From contig NZ_JOEE01000004.1 of the NCBI RefSeq assembly GCF_000720925.1, positions 372,001 to 436,000 of the forward strand: DNA of 64,000 bases, written 5' to 3'. Position 1 is the first letter of the stretch. The number at the start of each line of letters is the position of its first letter. The notes beneath the pieces are model-generated. The model worked only from the letters and a program-made list of their open reading frames with translations. It was not told the origin of the DNA and searched no databases. The position numbers and the translations under genes were made by a program. Shown here piece after piece: positions 59,371 to 64,000 of this stretch. The stretch is from Phycicoccus jejuensis (GTDB taxonomy: Bacteria; Actinomycetota; Actinomycetes; Actinomycetales; Dermatophilaceae).

Positions 59371-59805
59371 TCAGGCGTCCTTGCGCTCCAGCAGCAGGAC
59401 GGGGATGAGGCGGTCGGTCTTGGTCTGGTACTCCGCGTACGGCGGGTAGGCGGCGACGCAGCGCTCCCACCACTCCTCGCGCTCGGCGCCGTCGATCTCG
59501 CGGGCCACGGCCTCCCAGGACTCGGTGCCGTCCTGGAGGGTGAGGTTCGGGTCGGCGAGGAGGTTGCCGTACCAGACGGGGTGCTCCGGCGCGCCGCCCT
59601 TGCTCGCGACGGCGGCGTACGTGCCGTCGTGCTCGACGCGCATCAGCGGGACCTTGCGCACCGCGCCGGTCTTGCGGCCGCGCATCGTCAGCATGACGAC
59701 CGGGCGGTCCATCACGCTGACCGAACGGGTGTCGCCGGTCTCGTCGATCTTCTCGACCTGCTCGCGCACCCAGTCGGAGGGGGACGGGATGTAGTCGTCG
59801 CTCAT
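59371..59805 (-). CDS. Deazaflavin (F420)-dependent nitroreductase-family protein
   Basis: 144 residues from ATG 59805. The split-barrel Ddn-type fold is shown by VVMLTMRGRKTGAVRKVPLMRVEHDGTYAAVASKGG (in parts) with HPVWYGNLLADP, the F420-binding segment, and YAEYQTKTDRLIPVLLLER at the end. Such enzymes use reduced F420 to reduce nitro or enone compounds. F420 occurs in many actinobacteria; F420 biosynthesis genes are not in this window. Coupled closely to the reductase gene upstream on this strand (13 bp). Confidence 0.9.
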   Translation of the reverse strand: MSDDYIPSPSDWVREQVEKIDETGDTRSVSVMDRPVVMLTMRGRKTGAVRKVPLMRVEHDGTYAAVASKGGAPEHPVWYGNLLADPNLTLQDGTESWEAVAREIDGAEREEWWERCVAAYPPYAEYQTKTDRLIPVLLLERKDA

Positions 59806-59818
59806 GTTCTCTCTCAAC

Positions 59819-60868
59819 TCACTTGTCGCTCGAGGTCTTCCAGAGGTTGATGCCCGTGTCCTGGGCGTGCTTGTCGATCTTCGCGAGCTCGTCCTTCGTG
59901 AAGCGCAGCTTCTTGACGGCGTCGAGGCTGTCGTCGAGCTGCTCGACCGAGCTCGCGCCGACGAGCACCGACGTGACGCGCGGGTCGCGCAGCGCCCACG
60001 CGAGGGCCATCTGCGCGAGGGTCTGGCCGCGGGTCTTCGCCAGCCGGTCCAGGGCGCGGATGTGCTTGAGCGCGGTGTCGGTGAGCAGCGCCGGGTCGAG
60101 CGACTTGCCCTGCGACGCACGCGAACCCTCGGGGATGCCCTTGAGGTACTTGTTCGTCAGCATCCCCTGGGCCAGCGGGGAGAACGCGATGCAGCCGACG
60201 CCGGTCTCGCCGAGGGCGTCCAGCAGCCCCTCCTCCTCGATCCAGCGGTTGAGCATCGAGTACGACGGCTGGTGGATGAGCAGCGGCGTGCCCATCGCCC
60301 GGAGGATCTCGACGGCCTCGCGGGTGCGCTGCGCCGAGTAGGACGAGATGCCCACGTAGAGCGCCTTGCCGGCACGCACGAGGGAGTCCAGCGCCCCGCA
60401 GGTCTCCTCGAGCGGGGTCGTCTCGTCGAAGCGGTGGCTGTAGAAGATGTCGAAGTGGTCCAGGCCGGTGCGCCGCAGCGACTGGTCGGCCGAGGCGGTG
60501 ACGTACTTCCGCGAGCCGCCGCCCTGGCCGTAGGGGCCGGGCCACATGTCGTAGCCCGCCTTGGAGCTGATGACGAGCTCGTCGCGGTAGGGGCGGAAGT
60601 CGCGGGCGAAGAGGGTCCCGAAGTTGCGCTCGGCACTGCCGTAGGGCGGGCCGTAGTTGTTCGCGAGGTCGAAGTGGGTGACGCCCCGGTCGAACGCGCG
60701 CCGCAGGATCGCCTGCTGGCGCTCCAGCGGCACGTCGTCGCCGAAGTTGTGCCAGAGGCCCAGCGAGATCGCGGGGAGGTCGAGGCCGGAGCGGCCGGTG
60801 CGTCGGTAGGGCATCCCGGCGCGGTAGCGGCCCGCGGCGGCCTTGTACTCGTCGGCGTGGAAGGTCAT
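59819..60868 (-). CDS. Aldo/keto reductase, YghZ/methylglyoxal reductase-like
   Basis: 349 residues from ATG 60868, with a -10-like CAGGAT 6 nt upstream. TIM-barrel reductase with Asp and Tyr in HFDLANNYGPPYGSAERN, Lys in LVISSKAGYDMWPGPYG, and FYSHRFDETTPLEE as the His region. GLWHNFGDDV at the start is characteristic of the YghZ/AKR14-type group that reduces methylglyoxal and similar aldehydes. NADPH tail VLVGASSVEQLDDSL. Forms an operon with the deazaflavin reductase downstream. Confidence 0.92.
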   Translation of the reverse strand: MTFHADEYKAAAGRYRAGMPYRRTGRSGLDLPAISLGLWHNFGDDVPLERQQAILRRAFDRGVTHFDLANNYGPPYGSAERNFGTLFARDFRPYRDELVISSKAGYDMWPGPYGQGGGSRKYVTASADQSLRRTGLDHFDIFYSHRFDETTPLEETCGALDSLVRAGKALYVGISSYSAQRTREAVEILRAMGTPLLIHQPSYSMLNRWIEEEGLLDALGETGVGCIAFSPLAQGMLTNKYLKGIPEGSRASQGKSLDPALLTDTALKHIRALDRLAKTRGQTLAQMALAWALRDPRVTSVLVGASSVEQLDDSLDAVKKLRFTKDELAKIDKHAQDTGINLWKTSSDK

Positions 60869-60874
60869 GGGGTC

Positions 60875-60880
60875 ATCCTG
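60875..60880 (-). promoter_or_regulatory. -10-like CAGGAT before the aldo/keto reductase
   Basis: CAGGAT on the minus strand ends 6 nt before ATG 60868. Confidence 0.45.
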
Positions 60881-60937
60881 CCCCGTTCGCGGGGTGAGAC
60901 GGGCGGGGGAGGGGGCTGACCGCGGGCCGGCCCGTGC

Positions 60938-60943
60938 GTATCC
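60938..60943 (+). promoter_or_regulatory. -10 element TATCCT of the SAM-IV/metY transcript
   Basis: TATCCT ends 7 nt before the aptamer's first base-paired nucleotides, so transcription would begin at about the first P1 base. Confidence 0.6.
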
Positions 60944-60950
60944 TGACGGC

Positions 60951-61030
60951 AGGTCATGAGCGCCAGCGCCAAGCCCCGGCTCGCTGGCCGGCAACCCTCC
61001 TCCGCGGTGGGGTGCCCCGGGTGAGGACCA
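60951..61030 (+). promoter_or_regulatory. SAM-IV riboswitch (copy 2)
   Basis: P1 is GGTC (60952-60955) with GACC (61026-61029); the core is nearly identical to the copy at 10726-10805. It lies 115 bp before the metY start, with a GC-rich stretch between that could sequester the ribosome site. SAM binding would reduce methionine biosynthesis. Confidence 0.9.
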
Positions 61031-61144
61031 GGCGTGCGGCACCCGTCGCGCGCAAGCGCGGGAGCCCCTGGGCACCCCGCCGAGCACACGTCCGCGTGCG
61101 CCCGGCCCGCCGGTCGGTCGCACCCACGAGTCAGGAGCGAACCG

Positions 61145-62512
61145 ATGACCGACCCGTCCCAGTGGGGTTTCGAGACCCGCCAGGTGCACGCCGGCCAGCA
61201 GCCCGACAGCGCCACCGGCGCCCGGGCCCTGCCGATCTACCAGACGACGTCGTACGTCTTCAACGACACCGCGCACGCCGAGAACCTCTTCGCGCTGCGC
61301 GAGTTCGGCAACATCTACACGCGCATCATGAACCCGACGCAGGACGCCGTCGAGCAGCGCATCGCGGCGCTCGAGGGCGGGGTCGGGGCGCTGCTCGTGG
61401 CGTCCGGGCAGGCCGCGACGACGCTCGGCCTGCTCAACATCGCCGAGGCCGGTGACCACATCGTCTCCAGCGCGGCGCTCTACGGCGGCACGGTCAACCT
61501 GCTGAAGTTCACCTTCCGCAAGCTCGGCATCGACGTCACCTTCGTCGAGGACCACACCGACCCGCAGGCCTGGCGCGACGCGGTGCGCCCCAACACCAAG
61601 GCGTTCTTCGGCGAGACCATCGCCAACCCCAAGGCCGAGGTCCTCGACATCGAGGCCGTCGCCGCGGTCGCCCACGAGGTCGGCGTGCCGCTGGTCGTCG
61701 ACAACACCATCGCGACGCCGTACGTCATCCGGCCGCTGGAGTGGGGCGCCGACGTCGTCATCCACTCGGCGACCAAGTACCTCGGCGGGCACGGCACGTC
61801 CATCGCCGGCGTCATCGTCGACGGCGGCACCTTCGACTACACGACGGACCCGGAGCGCTTCCCCAACTACAACACCCCGGACGAGAGCTACCACGGGCTG
61901 CGCTTCGGCCCGGACCTCGGCGTCGGCAGCCCCTTCGGCGCGAACCTCTCGTACATCCTCAAGGCGCGAGTGCAGCTGCTGCGCGACCTCGGCGCCGCGG
62001 TCTCGCCGTTCAACGCTTTCCTCATCGGGCAGGGCATCGAGACCCTCAGCCTGCGCCTGGAGCGCCACCTCGAGAACGCCCGCCGGGTCGCCGAGCACCT
62101 GGAGCAGCACCCCCAGGTCGAGTCGGTGCGGTGGGCCTCGCTCGACAGCAGCCCGGGGAAGGCGCTCGCGGACAAGTACGCGCCGCTGGGCGCCGGGGCG
62201 GTGCTCGCGTTCGAGATCCGCGGTGGCATCGAGGCCGGGCGCCGCTTCGTCGAGGGCCTGTCGCTGCACAGCCACGTCGCGAACATGGGCGACGTGCGCT
62301 CGCTCGCCATCCACCCGGCGTCGACGACGCACAGCCAGGGCGGGGACGAGGACCGGCTGGCCGCCGGTGTCACGCCCGGTCTCGTGCGCCTCGCGGTGGG
62401 CATTGAGTCGGTCGCCGACATCCTCGCCGACCTCGACGCCGGCTTCGCCGCGGCGGCCGGTGACGGCTCCGGGGACGCGGCGCCCGAGCTCGTCGGGGCC
62501 ACGCAGGGCTGA
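61145..62512 (+). CDS. metY: O-acetylhomoserine sulfhydrylase
   Basis: 455 residues from ATG 61145, with AGGAGCG upstream. PLP-binding Cys/Met-metabolism family: FETRQVHAGQQPDSATGARA at the start, PLP Lys in IHSATKYLGGHG near residue 208, SYHGLRFGPDLG and LRLERHLENARRVAEHLEQH. It makes homocysteine from O-acetylhomoserine and sulfide, the direct sulfhydrylation route to methionine. Longer length and the SYHGL region fit MetY better than cystathionine synthases. metX is not within the window. SAM-IV control upstream fits feedback by SAM. Confidence 0.95.
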   Translation: MTDPSQWGFETRQVHAGQQPDSATGARALPIYQTTSYVFNDTAHAENLFALREFGNIYTRIMNPTQDAVEQRIAALEGGVGALLVASGQAATTLGLLNIAEAGDHIVSSAALYGGTVNLLKFTFRKLGIDVTFVEDHTDPQAWRDAVRPNTKAFFGETIANPKAEVLDIEAVAAVAHEVGVPLVVDNTIATPYVIRPLEWGADVVIHSATKYLGGHGTSIAGVIVDGGTFDYTTDPERFPNYNTPDESYHGLRFGPDLGVGSPFGANLSYILKARVQLLRDLGAAVSPFNAFLIGQGIETLSLRLERHLENARRVAEHLEQHPQVESVRWASLDSSPGKALADKYAPLGAGAVLAFEIRGGIEAGRRFVEGLSLHSHVANMGDVRSLAIHPASTTHSQGGDEDRLAAGVTPGLVRLAVGIESVADILADLDAGFAAAAGDGSGDAAPELVGATQG

Positions 62513-62571
62513 GCGACCCTCCGCCCGCCGGGGCCTGTGGAAAACCCGGCGGGCGGGACGCCGCCCCCGCC

Positions 62572-62577
62572 TAGCGT
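62572..62577 (+). promoter_or_regulatory. -10 element TAGCGT before the WXG100-like pair
   Basis: TAGCGT ends 6 nt before ATG 62584. Confidence 0.6.
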
Positions 62578-62583
62578 CGGGGC

Positions 62584-62874
62584 ATGACGACGTACCGGGT
62601 GGATGCACCGAGCGTGCTGGAGGTGGGGGAGCGCCTGCTCGACCTCGCCGAGTCGCTCACGCTCATGGGGGACCCCGCGGCGGACCGATGGGCGTTCGGG
62701 CCCGGCTGCAGCGGCGCCGCGCTCGAGGATCTGCTCGGCGGGTGGCGGCACGCGCGGCTGCGGATGGCGGACGCGCTGACCGTCCTCGGCGAGGCGGCCG
62801 GGACGGCGGGGGGCGCCTACCTCGACCTCGAGGCGGGGGTCTCGCGCGGCCTGCGGGGTGGCCCGACGTGGTGA
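62584..62874 (+). CDS. Small WXG100-superfamily-like protein (96 aa)
   Basis: 96 residues, helical, with Ser/Gly in the middle (WAFGPGCSGAALEDLLGGW) where WXG100 proteins carry their turn, and no signal peptide. Size, position next to a larger protein with a WDG turn, and GTG overlap suggest an ESX-like secreted pair. There is no canonical Trp-x-Gly at the centre here; WAFG is the nearest. Type VII machinery is not in the window, so secretion is inference. Confidence 0.65.
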   Translation: MTTYRVDAPSVLEVGERLLDLAESLTLMGDPAADRWAFGPGCSGAALEDLLGGWRHARLRMADALTVLGEAAGTAGGAYLDLEAGVSRGLRGGPTW

Positions 62875-64000
62875 TGTCGCTGGGTCCGGTCGAGGGGTCG
62901 GCGGAGGGGGTGCGGGCGGTCGCCTCGACGTGCGACGCGACCGGTCGGCGGCTCGCCGACACGGCGGCCGACCTCGCCCGGCTGCGCGACGGAGCGGTCT
63001 GGGACGGGCCCGCCGGCGAGGCCTTCGGCGCCCGGATCGAGACGGCGCCGGCCGTGCTCGAGCGCGCGGCCCACCGCTACCTCGGGGCGGTGGCCCCGCT
63101 GCGCGCCTACGCGACGGTGCTCGAGGAGGAGCAGGCGGTGGTGCAGCACGCGGTCACGGCGCACGGTGACGCGTGGGACGCCTACCGGCTGCTCGAGCAG
63201 CGCGCCGTCGCCCTCGTCGAGGCGGGTGCCACGGAGGCCGACCCGGTGCTGCTCGCGGTCCGGCAGGCGCAGCAGGACGTGATGGCCACCGTCCTGCGCG
63301 CCGAGGCCGCGCACGCAGCGGCCCTCGACCGGCTGCGCGCCGCCGACGCCCGCTGCGCCGCCGTGCTCGGTGCGCTCGCCGACGACGACATCGGCGACTC
63401 GGTCCTCTACCGCGGCCTGCGGCGAGCGAGCTCGGCCGGCCACGGGGTCGGGATGCTCGCCGCGCTGCCGACGCGGTTCGCGCCGCCGCTGGCGGCCGCC
63501 GGGGTGGTCGGCGAGGGCGTCGGGACGCTCGCCGACGGGGTGCTGCTCGTCGGGTACGACGAGGGGAGCGCGCGGGACGTGGGGGTCGCGGCCGGCGCGT
63601 GGGTCCTCGGCGTCGCCGGGCAGTCGTTCACCACGGCGGCGAAGGTCGGGACGGTCGTGGGCCCGGACGGCGTGGCCGTGGCCAGGACGCTGGGCACCCA
63701 GGAGCGCATCCTCATGGGGGCGGGCCAGACGGCGCGGACCCGGCTGCAGGACGCCCGGGTCCGGCTCATGCTGGCGCCTCCCACCGTCGCCCACGCGGCA
63801 CCGTCCGCGCCGGTGGTCGTCGGGGGAGCCGCGGCGCGGCTGCGGGCCGCCGGTGTCCGGGTGGTCCGGGCGAAGGTGGCCGCCGCGGGACGCGAGCTGC
63901 GGCTCGTGCGGGCGGGCGGGGCCCGGACGGTCGGGCTCTACACCGCCGGGGTGAGCCTGCACGCGACCCTGAAGGCCCTGCCGCACGTCGTCCCGCAGGA
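62871..64000 (+). CDS. WXG100-like N-terminal protein, C-terminus cut by window edge
   Basis: Starts GTG 62871 (overlapping the previous stop by 4 bp) or ATG 62874 and stays open to the window end, at least 376 codons. The first 100 residues are helical with AVWDGPAGEAFGARIETAP, a WxG-like turn of WXG100/LXG-type secreted proteins. A second helical part (VLLAVRQAQQDVMATVLRAEA) and a Gly/Ala-rich hydrophobic region (VGMLAALPTRFAPPLAAAG, DVGVAAGAWVLGVAGQSF) follow. The C-terminus, where a toxin domain might be, is outside. No stop is visible in the window. Confidence 0.7.
   Translation, partial: MMSLGPVEGSAEGVRAVASTCDATGRRLADTAADLARLRDGAVWDGPAGEAFGARIETAPAVLERAAHRYLGAVAPLRAYATVLEEEQAVVQHAVTAHGDAWDAYRLLEQRAVALVEAGATEADPVLLAVRQAQQDVMATVLRAEAAHAAALDRLRAADARCAAVLGALADDDIGDSVLYRGLRRASSAGHGVGMLAALPTRFAPPLAAAGVVGEGVGTLADGVLLVGYDEGSARDVGVAAGAWVLGVAGQSFTTAAKVGTVVGPDGVAVARTLGTQERILMGAGQTARTRLQDARVRLMLAPPTVAHAAPSAPVVVGGAAARLRAAGVRVVRAKVAAAGRELRLVRAGGARTVGLYTAGVSLHATLKALPHVVPQ

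Overview
The window is 64 kb of very GC-rich DNA with dense, often 4-bp-overlapping genes. It carries typical actinobacterial families: a DUF222/HNH protein, DUF2510, a deazaflavin-dependent nitroreductase, a LexA/LysM SOS pair, a class II ribonucleotide reductase with NrdR, and SAM-IV riboswitches. I infer a Micrococcales actinobacterium, plausibly Intrasporangiaceae. No rRNA, tRNA, CRISPR array, intact insertion sequence or prophage was seen, so this reads as chromosome with a few accessory patches.

Layout. 1-5.9 kb: repair, peroxide and lipid genes, plus a 281-bp inverted-repeat element holding nine palindromic 16-mers at a 20-21-bp pitch (4430-4710). 5.9-10.6 kb: leuS behind a leucine-rich leader peptide and attenuator, then an amidohydrolase. 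10.7-17.1 kb: a SAM-IV riboswitch, a SufS-like enzyme, degV, plsY, comEA and comEC. 17.1-22.3 kb: a LysR regulator, sirtuin and GNAT, then a divergent module of ATP-grasp ligase/RCK_C, retropepsin-like protease and deacylase. 22.3-26.4 kb: lexA divergent from a LysM membrane protein with two SOS boxes, then two paralogous Cys-rich mini-proteins. 26.5-30.3 kb: nrdR-nrdJ behind two NrdR boxes. 30.3-33.3 kb: an accessory patch with an orphan SAM-IV riboswitch on the minus strand, a NERD protein and an unknown protein. 33.4-43.6 kb: a secreted beta-helix protein with a LacI regulator, a membrane metalloprotease, an HNH protein, an Ltp-type protein, an ECF sigma/partner pair and a GH26-like secreted protein. 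43.8-52.0 kb: a SulP transporter, unknown genes, aldo/keto reductase, two NmrA-type reductases divergent from a HxlR regulator, and a secreted pair with a base-composition dip. 52.1-64 kb: an MFS carrier, SprT-like protein, patatin, ornithine aminotransferase, reductases, a second plus-strand SAM-IV riboswitch with metY, and a WXG100-like pair cut by the window edge.

How the genes work together. Sulfur and methionine supply is tied to three SAM-IV copies. DNA replication and damage functions cluster (lexA/LysM, nrdR/nrdJ). Redox sensing recurs (glutathione peroxidase, HxlR/NmrA, aldo/keto reductases). At least 16 starts (15 genes plus the leuS leader peptide) have a TANNNT-like -10 element ending 6-7 nt before the start codon. 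That indicates widespread leaderless transcription and was used here to choose starts.
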